From CALBZG01 sp964486295 (GTDB lineage Bacteria; Bacillota; Clostridia; Peptostreptococcales; Anaerovoracaceae), in the NCBI GenBank assembly GCA_964486295.1, contig CAZAMF010000008.1, positions 1 through 64,000 of the forward strand: a stretch of 64,000 bases of DNA. Reading direction: 5' to 3'. Of the stretch, positions 32,958 to 41,597 are shown piece after piece. A program made the position numbers and the translations under genes. The notes under the pieces were generated by a model, which saw only the letters and a program-made list of their open reading frames with translations, had not been told where the DNA came from and made no database searches. Position 1 is the stretch's first letter; each line of letters starts with the position of its first letter.

Positions 32958-33836
32958 TCACACCTTCTCCTTCGTATTTTTGCCGAGTATTCCTGTCGGC
33001 TTCACGATCAGGATTACGATCAGGAAAGCGAATACCGCGGCATCCCGGTACATGGAGTTGCCATATCCGGAAACCAGTGTCTCCATGATTCCGATCCCCA
33101 GGCCGCCGATCATGGCTCCTGGTATACTTCCGATCCCGCCGAATACCGCTGCGACAAATGCCTTCAGCCCCGGCATCATGCCCATCAGCGGATCGATCGA
33201 ATTATAATATATTCCTACTAAAACACCGGCAGCGCCGGCAAGGCCTGAGCCGAGAGCAAAGGTAAACGAAATGGTTCTGTCCACCTTGATCCCCATCAGC
33301 TGCGCCGCGTCCTGGTCAATGGAAACGGCCCGCATGGCTTTGCCCATTTTAGTTTTATGCACAATAAACTGTAATAACACCATAAGCACAATGGCAGTAG
33401 CGATGATATAGATCTGCTGCATATTGATCATGATTTCGCCTAAGCGAAATACTTTGTCCGATAATAGTTTAGGGTAGGATCTGACTTCCGCTCCGACGAA
33501 AAACATCATGACATATTCCAGAAGGAACGACATGCCGATGGCAGTGATCAGCACTGCGATCCTGGTTGAACTCCTCAGCGGCTTGTAGGCGATCCTTTCG
33601 ATCACGACCCCGAGAAGTGCACATGATAATATTGATATGATAAGTGCGGGGAAAAATCCCAGATGCGCATAGGTCGTTACTGCAAACCCTACATAAGCCC
33701 CCACCATATAAACATCGCCATGGGCGAAGTTTATCAGTTTAATAATTCCGTAAACCATGGTATATCCAAGGGCAATCAGTGCATATATGCTGCCCAGTGA
33801 TATTCCGTTTACCATTTGCTGTAAAAATTGATCCAA
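32958..33836 (-). CDS. livH: branched-chain amino acid ABC transporter permease LivH
   Basis: This 292-residue permease begins (M)DQFLQQMVNGISLGSIYAL and has eight or so helices, with GKAMRAVSIDQDAAQLMGI as the coupling loop. TTG 33836 is preferred as start because GGAGG lies eight bases upstream and LivH proteins begin at this point. The frame is open to 33905, but that extension would include the ribosome binding site. It is three bases from livM. Confidence 0.92.
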   Translation of the reverse strand: MDQFLQQMVNGISLGSIYALIALGYTMVYGIIKLINFAHGDVYMVGAYVGFAVTTYAHLGFFPALIISILSCALLGVVIERIAYKPLRSSTRIAVLITAIGMSFLLEYVMMFFVGAEVRSYPKLLSDKVFRLGEIMINMQQIYIIATAIVLMVLLQFIVHKTKMGKAMRAVSIDQDAAQLMGIKVDRTISFTFALGSGLAGAAGVLVGIYYNSIDPLMGMMPGLKAFVAAVFGGIGSIPGAMIGGLGIGIMETLVSGYGNSMYRDAAVFAFLIVILIVKPTGILGKNTKEKV

Positions 33837-33909
33837 GGTTTGCACCTCCGTGTTCTGAATATAACCTTCGTTTTGTTGCCTTACCGCATTAGAGCGATTT
33901 AGCACTAAA

Positions 33910-33949
33910 ACAATTAAGTTAGAGCAACCGAATGCCCTAACTTAATTGT
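33910..33949. other. intercistronic hairpin between livK and livH
   Basis: A perfect 13-bp stem (ACAATTAAGTTAG and CTAACTTAATTGT) encloses a 14-base loop. Placed after the binding-protein gene and before the permease genes, it is suited to partial termination or 3'-end protection, so that the binding protein is made in excess. Confidence 0.65.
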
Positions 33950-33986
33950 CCTATCTTTTCAGATGATAATTCTTTCTGATACCGGT

Positions 33987-35159
33987 TTATTTAGGGTCCA
34001 CTCTGACTGTTGTAGTCTGAACACCGTCAACAAGTCCTATAACAACGATGGACTTAACCGGGTTGTGGTCTGCACCCATGCTGAAGGAACCGGTGATGCC
34101 TTCAAAATTCTCAGTTGCGGCAAGCGCATCCTTGATGGCTACAGGATCGGTTGAGCCTGCTCTTGTGATTGCATCCGCAATGAACTTACCAAGGTCGTAA
34201 CCAAGCGCATTGAATGCATTTGGCTCTACGCCGTATTTTTCTGTATAGGCCTTAATGAAATCCTGAACGATCGGACTCTGATCCAGTGAAGAATAATGGT
34301 TGGAGAAGTATACATCGTTCAGTGCGGCAGCTCCGGCCAGTTCAAGAAGAACCGGGGAGTCAAAGCCGTCTGCTCCGAGGATCGGAGCGGTTATGCCGAG
34401 GTCACGAGCCTGTTTGATGATAAGGCCAGCTTCCTGATAGTAGCCAGGGAGGAAAATCACGTCAAAGTCTTTTGCTTTGATGCTGGTTAAAATAGCATTG
34501 AAATCCTTGTCTTTAGCTACATAACCTTCCTGTGCTACGATTGTTCCGCCGTTTGCTTCAAACGTGCTGATAAAATTCTTGGCAAGTCCTTTTGCGTAAT
34601 CGCTGGAGTTGTCCTGAATTATGACGGCCTTCGTTTTGCTGAGGTTCTTAGAAGCAAAGTTAGCCATAGTGATTCCCTGGAATGAATCGTTGAAGCAGAT
34701 ACGGAATACGAAATCATTGACGTTTCCGTCTGCATCTGTTGTGATTCCTTGGTCAGCAGTTGCTGAGTTGGAAATTACAGGGATGGAATTGCCCATTGCC
34801 ACAGGGATCGTTGCCATAAAATCTCCGGAAGTAGCAGGACCCAGGCAAGCAACAACGCCCTCTTCGGTCATCAGTCTGGTTGCCAGAGAAGTGGCTTCAG
34901 CTGCGTCGGACTTGTTGTCAACGATTACAGGAACGATCTGCATTCCGTTGATGCCGCCTGCTGCGTTGATTTCGTCAAATGCCATCTGAATTCCGTTTAC
35001 AGAGGCTTCGCCGTAGGAAGCAACAGCGCCTGTCAGTTCGTAGTTTACGCCGATTTTAATTTCTGTCGCAGCTTCTTCTTTCGTTCCGCCGCATCCGGCA
35101 AAAGCTCCGGCTACAAGAACCAATGCGAGTAATAAAACTAAAAATTTCCTTGTTTTCAT
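33987..35159 (-). CDS. livK: branched-chain amino acid substrate-binding lipoprotein
   Basis: This 390-residue extracytoplasmic receptor has a signal peptide ending in lipobox AGCGG (Cys near residue 23). The type I periplasmic fold follows: IKIGVNYELTGAVASYGE, GVVACLGPATSGDF, and GADGFDSPVLLELAGAA. It is first in livKHMGF. The exact ligand (Leu/Ile/Val or other) cannot be set from sequence. Confidence 0.93.
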   Translation of the reverse strand: MKTRKFLVLLLALVLVAGAFAGCGGTKEEAATEIKIGVNYELTGAVASYGEASVNGIQMAFDEINAAGGINGMQIVPVIVDNKSDAAEATSLATRLMTEEGVVACLGPATSGDFMATIPVAMGNSIPVISNSATADQGITTDADGNVNDFVFRICFNDSFQGITMANFASKNLSKTKAVIIQDNSSDYAKGLAKNFISTFEANGGTIVAQEGYVAKDKDFNAILTSIKAKDFDVIFLPGYYQEAGLIIKQARDLGITAPILGADGFDSPVLLELAGAAALNDVYFSNHYSSLDQSPIVQDFIKAYTEKYGVEPNAFNALGYDLGKFIADAITRAGSTDPVAIKDALAATENFEGITGSFSMGADHNPVKSIVVIGLVDGVQTTTVRVDPK

Positions 35160-35251
35160 AATACACCACCTTTATTTATTTTCAATTTATGATACTTTTT
35201 TATCATGTCACTGTCAACCAATTTCTGTCTGTAAAATTTGTGTGAGATAAC

Positions 35252-35266
35252 AATTTTCCGGAACTG
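35252..35266 (-). promoter_or_regulatory. weak CodY-box-like sequence upstream of livK
   Basis: AATTTTCCGGAACTG matches the CodY consensus AATTTTCWGAAAATT at 11 of 15 positions (reading the plus strand), about 95 bases upstream of the livK start. CodY commonly controls branched-chain amino acid transport in Firmicutes, but sites of this quality also arise by chance. Confidence 0.25.
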
Positions 35267-35300
35267 TAAAACAACACAAAAATGTTGATTTTTCAAGACT

Positions 35301-35326
35301 TATTATTGTGAACTGGCACAATAATA
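35301..35326. other. perfect 10-bp inverted repeat
   Basis: TATTATTGTG-AACTGG-CACAATAATA lies between the cysteine hydrolase stop and livK. It may be the 3' end structure of the hydrolase mRNA or an operator; it lacks a T-run. Confidence 0.45.
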
Positions 35327-35356
35327 TAATGGAAATATTCAGATTTTGGCCGCAAT

Positions 35357-35956
35357 CTAATCTTCCAGCAGCCTGTATACCTCTTCCACTCCTACCACCT
35401 TGCTTCTGCCAAAGCGGAGCATTTCCAGTCCCATCATTTTCCTTTCGGCAGTAAAAGAGGCCGTGGTTTCCACGGGAACGATGCAGTTGTAATTCAACGA
35501 AAACGCATAGCTACAGGTCTCCAGGACACACACATCCGTCGCAGCTCCGGTGATCACCAGGTTTTTAATTTTTTTGGACTTAAGAAGCTCGTCCAGCTTT
35601 GTATTAAAAAATGCGTTCCATCTATTCTTGATGATGAGTTCTTCCCCTTCTGCCGGCGCCAGAGGCGGGATGATCTCCGCATCCGGGGTCCCTTTGACAA
35701 AATGTTTATATTTTTTAACTTCAAAACGTTCGGCCAGCATTTCCCAGTCGCTGAAGTCCGGCTCATATTCGGTTTTGATGTTCACCACCAGCATGCCACT
35801 GCTATTGAAGTACTGTTTAAGCTGAATGATCGGTGTAACAATATCCTCCTGCTTTGTCACATCGACATTCAGCATCTTGACCAGCGAGCCGTCCGGCGCT
35901 CCGCCTCCGTATTGCATGTCTACGACCAATAATGCGGTTTCTTGTTTGTTCAGCAT
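35357..35956 (-). CDS. isochorismatase-family cysteine hydrolase
   Basis: This 199-residue hydrolase carries the catalytic triad Asp in LLVVDMQ (residue 13), Lys in IIKNRWNAF and the nucleophilic Cys in ITGAATDVCVLET, with the preceding cis-peptide Gly-Ala. Relatives hydrolyse isochorismate, nicotinamide, biuret or N-carbamoyl compounds; the substrate is not evident. AGGAG lies ten bases upstream. It is 200 bases upstream of livK. Confidence 0.88.
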   Translation of the reverse strand: MLNKQETALLVVDMQYGGGAPDGSLVKMLNVDVTKQEDIVTPIIQLKQYFNSSGMLVVNIKTEYEPDFSDWEMLAERFEVKKYKHFVKGTPDAEIIPPLAPAEGEELIIKNRWNAFFNTKLDELLKSKKIKNLVITGAATDVCVLETCSYAFSLNYNCIVPVETTASFTAERKMMGLEMLRFGRSKVVGVEEVYRLLED

Positions 35957-36178
35957 ATCTATTGACTCCTATTCTGTAAAATATATTGCTCCCGTTGTTT
36001 AACCAGCGGGCGCAATGCGTCATGGCAAAATTATTATACTACAAAATCCGGATTCCGGACATTATTCCCAGACTTCCATTCAATTTTGCATTCGGATGAG
36101 CTATCATTGAACTGCGGTGCTTCAGGCAGACCCTTTGTTCATGCCATAATGAGCATTGTGATTAGGAGGATATATAAT

Positions 36179-36356
36179 ATGAACGAAAAAATTTCCGCAA
36201 CACGCTCCAGAACTATAATGGCGCAGATGGCGCTTCCGGATCAGGCGAATCCTGCCGGCAACGTCCATGGAGGGGAACTGAGCTCTGACCGCGTATTTTG
36301 TTATGGTTGCGCTGGGCAAAGACGGAAAGACCGCTAAGATTCCGCTCCGTAAATAG
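36179..36356 (+). pseudogene. internally deleted hotdog acyl-CoA thioesterase
   Basis: The first 25 codons (MNEKISATRSRTIMAQMALP then the GNVHGGEL hotdog motif) match the start of YciA-type acyl-CoA thioesterases. The remaining bases in a shifted frame encode LTAYFVMVALGKDGKTAKI and a stop, like the C-terminal strand of the same family. About 300 bases encoding the middle of the domain are missing and the frame is broken at the junction near 36282. AGGAGG precedes the ATG and a terminator follows, so the gene borders remain. The product cannot fold as an enzyme. Confidence 0.75.
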
Positions 36357-36371
36357 TTAAATCGCACAATA

Positions 36372-36397
36372 AATGGCTCCGGTAGTCCGGAGCCATT
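36372..36397 (+). terminator. terminator after the thioesterase pseudogene
   Basis: AATGGCTCCGG-TAGT-CCGGAGCCATT then ATATTTCTT. It lies 16 bases after the residual stop codon. Confidence 0.75.
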
Positions 36398-36475
36398 ATA
36401 TTTCTTACCATATTATATGTTTATGATAATATTGTATCGATAGGATAGAATCGCATCGATTCTGTAAGATCGTGC

Positions 36476-37777
36476 TTACTTGCTGAACTCGCCGGCGGCT
36501 TTCACTTCTACCTGACTGTGAGCAGGCTCTTTCGGCGCTCTTGCCAGCAATGCCATTACGGCGCCCACGGAACAAAGTACGCCCGTTATCATAAACGCCA
36601 TTTTATAATCACCATTGTTGTTTTCTACGATGACTGCTGCAAGTCTCGGTCCGACGATGGCGCCGATACTGTAGGCCAGGAATATAAATCCATAGTTTGT
36701 TCCCACATGCTTAGGTCCGTAGAAATCCGCCGCGATGGAAGGGAATGTTCCCATAGCCCCGCCGAAGCAGAACGCGATGACCGCTACGCCCAAGCCATAC
36801 AGCCAGAATGTATTCAGTGCGTTCATGCCGAACATGGCTGCAGCGCTCAAAACATACATGATGAAAACAACTCTGGTACGGCCGATTTTGTCTGATATTG
36901 TTCCCCAGAATAAACGACCGAAGGTGTTGAATAACGCCAATAAACTTACGATGGATCCGGCTTCCATAGCGGTCAGGCCCGCAACCTGCTGGCCGATCGG
37001 GGATGCATGCGCGATGATCATGAGTCCGGCAATATTAGCAAAAGCATACATGACCAGTAAATAATAGTAGTTGATCGTTCTTAACATTTCCCTGGAAGTG
37101 AAATCATACTTGCTTGGACCGATCTGACCGGTTTTTACAGCAGGCGGATTCCAACCCGGCGGTTTGTATCCTTCAGGTGCGGCCTTCATCAGGCTGCCGC
37201 CAATAATGATACCAACTATTGAATAGATCGCCTGAATTAAGAATGTGTTTAGCGGGCCGTAGTTGCCCACCAGGATTACGGCTACCGGTGCCCAGAATAC
37301 AGAACCCAGGCCGAATCCGGCAACTGCCAGGCCGGTAATCATTCCGCGCTTGTCAGGGAACCATTTGACGCAAGTGGCGATTGGAACTCCGTAAGCGATT
37401 CCTATTCCTGAGCCTCCTAAAAATCCGTAACCGACGTACAGCATAGTCAATGAAGTCGTCTGGCTGGCAATAATAAGACCCGCTGATAATACCGCGCCGC
37501 CGAAAATAGCCATTTTCGTTGGTCCAAATTTTGGAACAAACCTGCCCGCTACGATCATCATGACAGGGATCATGGCGAGGTTGATCGTGTAAGCCAAAGA
37601 AACTTGAGTAGTATCCCACCCGAACATTTCCTGTATAGGATTGCGGAATACGCTCCAGGTATAAAGCGCGCCCATACAGAATTGAACAATAACTCCTCCG
37701 ATGACGACTTGCCACCGATTAATCTGCTTCTCTTTACTATTCCTGTTAATCTGCATCTCTTTACTGGTCCTGTTCAT
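36476..37777 (-). CDS. oxalate/formate antiporter-family MFS transporter
   Basis: This 433-residue transporter has twelve predicted helices. GALYTWSVFRNPIQEMFGWDT in helix 1 is a hallmark of the OFA family, which exchanges small carboxylates such as oxalate, formate, lactate or pyruvate. The substrate is not predictable. The first 21 residues are repetitive (NRTSKEMQ, NRNSKEKQ) and come from a 27-bp repeat that continues upstream of the gene. AGGAG lies six bases before ATG 37777. The region upstream contains duplicated copies of its own 5' end. Confidence 0.9.
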   Translation of the reverse strand: MNRTSKEMQINRNSKEKQINRWQVVIGGVIVQFCMGALYTWSVFRNPIQEMFGWDTTQVSLAYTINLAMIPVMMIVAGRFVPKFGPTKMAIFGGAVLSAGLIIASQTTSLTMLYVGYGFLGGSGIGIAYGVPIATCVKWFPDKRGMITGLAVAGFGLGSVFWAPVAVILVGNYGPLNTFLIQAIYSIVGIIIGGSLMKAAPEGYKPPGWNPPAVKTGQIGPSKYDFTSREMLRTINYYYLLVMYAFANIAGLMIIAHASPIGQQVAGLTAMEAGSIVSLLALFNTFGRLFWGTISDKIGRTRVVFIMYVLSAAAMFGMNALNTFWLYGLGVAVIAFCFGGAMGTFPSIAADFYGPKHVGTNYGFIFLAYSIGAIVGPRLAAVIVENNNGDYKMAFMITGVLCSVGAVMALLARAPKEPAHSQVEVKAAGEFSK

Positions 37778-38093
37778 CTGCTTCTCCTAACTATTCCTGT
37801 TAATCTGCATCTTTTTACTGGTCCTGTTCATCTGCTTCTCTTTACTATCACTATGTTTTGTAGCACAGTACGCTCCAGGTGTATACCCCACCCATGCAGA
37901 ACAGAACGATAACTCCTCCGATGACGACTTTTTACCGATTGACCTGATTCTCTTTACTATTCCTGTTAATCTGCATCTCTTTACTGGTCCTGTTCATCTG
38001 CATCTCTTTACAGTCCCTTTGTTTTTTAGCACAATACGCTCCAGGTGTATACCCCACCCATGCAGAACAGAACGATAACTCCTTCTCCTTCAT
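37710..38093 (-). repeat. 27-bp minisatellite with duplicated 5' end of the antiporter gene
   Basis: On the minus strand, units of AACAGGACCAGTAAAGAGATGCAGATT and close variants recur several times. They are interleaved with two degenerate copies of the antiporter helix-1 codons (the segment GGAGTTATCGTTCTGTTCTG at 37863-37925 and again at 38029-38080), each mutated or frameshifted. The array is a record of repeated slippage or recombination duplications at the gene start. Confidence 0.8.
37932..38093 (-). CDS. 53-codon leader ORF built from duplicated antiporter sequence
   Basis: An ATG with a near-perfect AAGGAGG seven bases upstream opens a 53-codon frame (MKEKELSFCSAWVGYTPGAY and onward) ending at TAA 37932-37934. 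It reads the duplicated helix-1 codons in another frame and then the NRTSKEMQ repeat. It precedes the real antiporter start by 154 bases. It may be the ancestral translation start now cut off from the gene, a leader that affects antiporter expression, or simple debris. Confidence 0.45.
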   Translation of the reverse strand: MKEKELSFCSAWVGYTPGAYCAKKQRDCKEMQMNRTSKEMQINRNSKENQVNR

Positions 38094-38513
38094 GTAAAAT
38101 CCTCCTTACCTTTATTTAACTTATTATTAAGGCATGACTCCAGCAAACAACCTTGGAGGACGATGCCAGCGATACGCTTCCTCATTAGTTTCAGCCAAAT
38201 TATGGAGAACTATTTGATGGTTTTTTTGTAAAAAAATAGTCAAGCTGCTCTAAACAACTTGGCCTACGCTTAATCTGTTTTTCTTATGTGTTCTTGAGTG
38301 AGTTAAGAATATTCGACAGCAAAGTATGTGTCAACATGTTTTTTTGTTAAAACATGATTTTAGAAAATGTTCTAATTATTTAATTTTATACACAATTTAT
38401 TGTCTTTATTTTCTGATAATGACAAGGTTTTATTGTGAGAAAATGATGGTTGGATTTCAGGATTAAGGATATAATCTGTATAGGAAATCAGTAAGAAAAA
38501 TGGGGGGGTGCTT
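38094..38513. other. intergenic region with no gene seen
   Basis: This is an AT-rich divergent spacer between the antiporter leader and the HAD gene. It holds a hairpin CATGTTTT-AAAACATG at 38335-38356 and a more GC-rich patch near 38150-38210. No known riboswitch motif or coding frame was recognised. Confidence 0.5.
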
Positions 38514-39290
38514 ATGGAAACATTACGAGCGAAAAAGGGTTTTATTTGTGATATGGACGGCGTGATTTATCACGGCGACAGGCTTTTGCCGGGGGTGAAG
38601 GAATTCGTGCAATGGTTGGTTCACGAAAACAAGAAATTTCTCTTTCTGACCAATGCCAGCGGCAAAACGCCAAAGGAACTTCAGCAGAAATTATGGCGGC
38701 TTGGCCTGGATATCGATGAAAGCCACTTCTATACCAGCGCCCTGGCGACAGCCAAATTCATAAAGAAGCAAAAGCCCTGCGGCAGCGCCTTTGTCATCGG
38801 CGACCCGGGCTTATTCAATGCACTGCACGACGTCGGAGTCACGATCAACGAAACGGATCCCGACTATGTTATCATCGGTGAAACAAAACATTACAATTAC
38901 GAATGCATCTGCAAAGCCATGCGGCTTGTTATGAAGGGCGCCAAACTCATCGGAACCAACAGTGATCTGATCGGTCCTTCGGAAACGGGGATGATCCCGG
39001 CCTGCAGGGCGCTGGTGGCTCCTATCGAGCTCACCACCGGTATGAGCGCTTATTACATAGGAAAGCCCAATCCGCTGATGATGCGGACCGGGCTTCAGAT
39101 GCTGGGCATACATTCAAGTGAATCTGCAATGATCGGAGACAGGATGGATACCGATATCATTGCAGGTATAGAAAGCGGTCTTGATACGGTTCTTGTACTG
39201 TCCGGCGTTACCTCCAGAGAAAGCATGCAGAACTACCCGTATAAACCGCGCCTGATCCTCTCCGGTGTGGGAGAAATCGCGAACGATTAG
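38514..39290 (+). CDS. HAD-IIA (NagD-like) phosphatase
   Basis: This 258-residue hydrolase has motif I DMDGVIY with the nucleophilic Asp, motif II LTNASG, the C2-type cap, motif III Lys in GKPNPLM and motif IV MIGDRMDTDI. It is close to NagD/phosphoglycolate-type sugar or nucleotide phosphatases; the substrate is unknown. ATG 38514 is chosen after the GGGGGGG ribosome binding site rather than GTG 38508. It is convergent with phoU, 12 bases apart. Confidence 0.9.
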   Translation: METLRAKKGFICDMDGVIYHGDRLLPGVKEFVQWLVHENKKFLFLTNASGKTPKELQQKLWRLGLDIDESHFYTSALATAKFIKKQKPCGSAFVIGDPGLFNALHDVGVTINETDPDYVIIGETKHYNYECICKAMRLVMKGAKLIGTNSDLIGPSETGMIPACRALVAPIELTTGMSAYYIGKPNPLMMRTGLQMLGIHSSESAMIGDRMDTDIIAGIESGLDTVLVLSGVTSRESMQNYPYKPRLILSGVGEIAND

Positions 39291-39302
39291 ATCGAATCGC
39301 CA

Positions 39303-39959
39303 TTAGTCGATGTGATCACTTTGAATGCCGGTAATTGAGTATTGGACCCATTCGGCAATGTTTTCAGCATGATCCCCGATCCGTTCAAAATATTTTGCAG
39401 CCATCAGGATATCCAGGCACTGTTCGCCTTCCTCCGGGTTGTCCCGGATCAACGCCACCAGTTTGTCTTTTATTTTTATAAATAGATCATCTACGACATC
39501 ATCGTATTCCACCACTGCTTTCGCCAGTTCCAGATCTTTCTTCACGAAAGAGTCCACTGCGTCGCTGACCATTTTGATCGTGGCCTTCGCCATGCTGTCA
39601 ATATCGGTCAGCCGTTTTGTCTGATTGTTCCCTATGAATTTTGCCAGTCTGCTGATATCTGCAGCCTGGTCTCCGATTCGTTCCATGTCGGAGATCATTT
39701 TCATCGCGGACGAGATTTGTCTTAAATCTTTTGCCACCGGCTGTTGCTGCAAAAGGAGCTTCATACACAAGTCTTCGATGTCCCTCTGCTTCCGGTCCAC
39801 TTCATAATCTGATTCGATGGCCTTTTTCACCAGTTCTTCATCTCCCCCGTCCAGCAGGGAGTCAACGGCAGCCGTAATAGCCACTTCACATAAATCGCCC
39901 ATTTTCGTGATCTCACGGTTCAGCAAATCCAGCTGTTCGTCAAATTTGTTTCTCATCAT
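39303..39959 (-). CDS. phoU: phosphate-signalling regulator PhoU
   Basis: This 218-residue protein has two three-helix PhoU repeats, each with a conserved metal motif region (EDLCMKLLLQQQPVAKDLR and ISDMERIGDQAADISR; KYFERIGDHAENIAEW). It links PstSCAB activity to the PhoR-PhoP signal and limits phosphate uptake. Its ATG overlaps the pstB stop by four bases. It is last in the operon. Confidence 0.95.
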   Translation of the reverse strand: MMRNKFDEQLDLLNREITKMGDLCEVAITAAVDSLLDGGDEELVKKAIESDYEVDRKQRDIEDLCMKLLLQQQPVAKDLRQISSAMKMISDMERIGDQAADISRLAKFIGNNQTKRLTDIDSMAKATIKMVSDAVDSFVKKDLELAKAVVEYDDVVDDLFIKIKDKLVALIRDNPEEGEQCLDILMAAKYFERIGDHAENIAEWVQYSITGIQSDHID

Positions 39960-40705
39960 CCAAACCTTCCTGTTATATAATCCTCGGTCCTTTTATCAAC
40001 CGGTAGAGAAAAGAGTGTCTCTGTATCTGCATATTCTATAACTTCTCCTAGCAGGAAGAAAGCTGTTTTATCAGATATTCTGACTGCCTGCTGCATGTTG
40101 TGCGTAACCATGATAATCGTATAATCGTTTTTCAGTTTTGCCGCCAGGTCTTCTATTTTTAATGTGGAGATCGGATCCAGAGCGCTTGTCGGTTCGTCCA
40201 TAAGAAGCACCTCAGGTTCGACAGCCAATGCTCTTGCGATGCAGACCCTCTGCTGTTGTCCGCCGGACAATCCCAGAGCGCTTTTTTTCAGCCTGTCTTT
40301 GACCTCGTCCCAGATCGCCGCATCCCTTAATGATTTTTCAACGATGATATCCAGCTCTGCCTTGCCCCTGACACCGTGCGTTCTCGGACCGAATGCAACG
40401 TTGTCATAGACGCTCATCGGGAATGGATTCGGTTTTTGAAAAACCATTCCTACCCGTTTTCTAAGATGGTTGATATCGATCTCGCCGTAGATATCTTCCT
40501 GATCCAAAAGCACCTTTCCGGTGATCCGGCACCCTTCCACCAGATCATTCATGCGGTTCAGGGATTTCAGAAGAGTTGATTTACCGCAGCCCGAAGGTCC
40601 GATGAAGGCGGTGATTTCTTTTTCCGGTATGTTCAGATCCACGTTTTTCAGCGCCTGAAAATCTCCGTAAAAAAGATTTAAATTTTCTATCGTAAATTTA
40701 TTCAT
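39956..40705 (-). CDS. pstB: phosphate ABC transporter ATPase PstB
   Basis: This 249-residue ATPase has Walker A GPSGCGKSTLLKSLNRMND, the PstB-type VFQKPNPFPMSVYDNVAFG, signature LSGGQQQRVCIARAL and Walker B VLLMDEPTSALDP. ATG 40705 (NKFTIENLN) is preferred over ATG 40729 because GAGGG lies upstream and family members start here. Confidence 0.95.
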   Translation of the reverse strand: MNKFTIENLNLFYGDFQALKNVDLNIPEKEITAFIGPSGCGKSTLLKSLNRMNDLVEGCRITGKVLLDQEDIYGEIDINHLRKRVGMVFQKPNPFPMSVYDNVAFGPRTHGVRGKAELDIIVEKSLRDAAIWDEVKDRLKKSALGLSGGQQQRVCIARALAVEPEVLLMDEPTSALDPISTLKIEDLAAKLKNDYTIIMVTHNMQQAVRISDKTAFFLLGEVIEYADTETLFSLPVDKRTEDYITGRFG

Positions 40706-40730
40706 TGATTCTTTTCCCTCGTTATTCATT

Positions 40731-41597
40731 CTACACTTTCGTCAGCCGTTTTGCCACGGCCGCCGATAGTGCATTCATTCCCACCACAATGATCAGCAAA
40801 ATCACCGCCGTTGCCTGTGCCTGTTCTGTGTACAGACCTTCACTTAGCAGCGCGTACATATGTACGGAAAGCGTCCTTCCAGAGCCCATCACATCAAGCG
40901 GAACTCCGGTAACCGTACCCGCAGTATAGATCAGCGCAGCTGTCTCTCCTGTTATTCTTCCAACGCCCAGTATCACACCGGCCAGGATCCCCGGAACAGC
41001 TGATGGAAGCACGATCCGGAATACTGTTCTGAGCTTGCCCGCTCCGAGACCAAAGCTTGCTTCTCTGAAAGTATCCGGTACTGAGAGCAGTGCCTCCTCC
41101 GTCGTACGCATCACCAGCGGGAGGATCATGATAGCTAGTGTGAACGCGCCGGCCAGCAGTGAAAATCCCCACCCCAGATAGATGACGAACAGAAGAAATC
41201 CGAACAGCCCGTAAACAATGGAAGGAATTCCGGAAAGTGTTTCTGCGGTGATCCTCACGAGATGCACCAGTTTGTTCCCTCTCCTGGCATATTCAACAAG
41301 ATATATGGCAGATCCGATTCCCAGCGGAATAGCCAGAAGCAGCGCCATGGCTGTAATGCTCAAAGTGTTGATGATCGCAGGCATCATGGAAACATTTTCG
41401 CTGTTATATTCCCAGGCGAATAAACCGGGATTCAGATTCGGTATGCCTTTTATCAGGATGTAGCCGATCAGCAAAGCCAGAATCGAAACGGTTATGAGAG
41501 CTGCCAGGCAGACCAGCATAAACAGAAAGAAAGAAAATGGCTTGCTTCGATAACCCTTGATCTTCTGTGACCATGTATGTTTATTGATGTGTTCCAT
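40731..41597 (-). CDS. pstA: phosphate ABC transporter permease PstA
   Basis: This 288-residue permease has six helices. The GIPSIVYGLFGFLLFV segment and EASFGLGAGKLRTVFRIVLP coupling loop are typical. It starts at the pstC stop and precedes pstB. Confidence 0.95.
   Translation of the reverse strand: MEHINKHTWSQKIKGYRSKPFSFFLFMLVCLAALITVSILALLIGYILIKGIPNLNPGLFAWEYNSENVSMMPAIINTLSITAMALLLAIPLGIGSAIYLVEYARRGNKLVHLVRITAETLSGIPSIVYGLFGFLLFVIYLGWGFSLLAGAFTLAIMILPLVMRTTEEALLSVPDTFREASFGLGAGKLRTVFRIVLPSAVPGILAGVILGVGRITGETAALIYTAGTVTGVPLDVMGSGRTLSVHMYALLSEGLYTEQAQATAVILLIIVVGMNALSAAVAKRLTKV

Noticed and set aside
35301..35326. Rex operator upstream of livK
   Set aside because: The TTGTG...CACAA arms are 16 bases across instead of the 18 expected for a Rex site and the inner bases do not fit.
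36122..36367. 81-codon frame on the minus strand opposite the thioesterase remnant
   Set aside because: The plus strand has a ribosome binding site, hotdog motifs and a terminator; the minus frame has none of these.
37710..38093. CRISPR-like array
   Set aside because: The repeats are contiguous 27-bp coding units without unique spacers and no cas genes are present; they derive from the antiporter gene.
38094..38513. Riboswitch in the antiporter/HAD spacer
   Set aside because: I compared the GC-rich patch with THF, SAM, glycine, purine and ykkC cores and found no matching motif.
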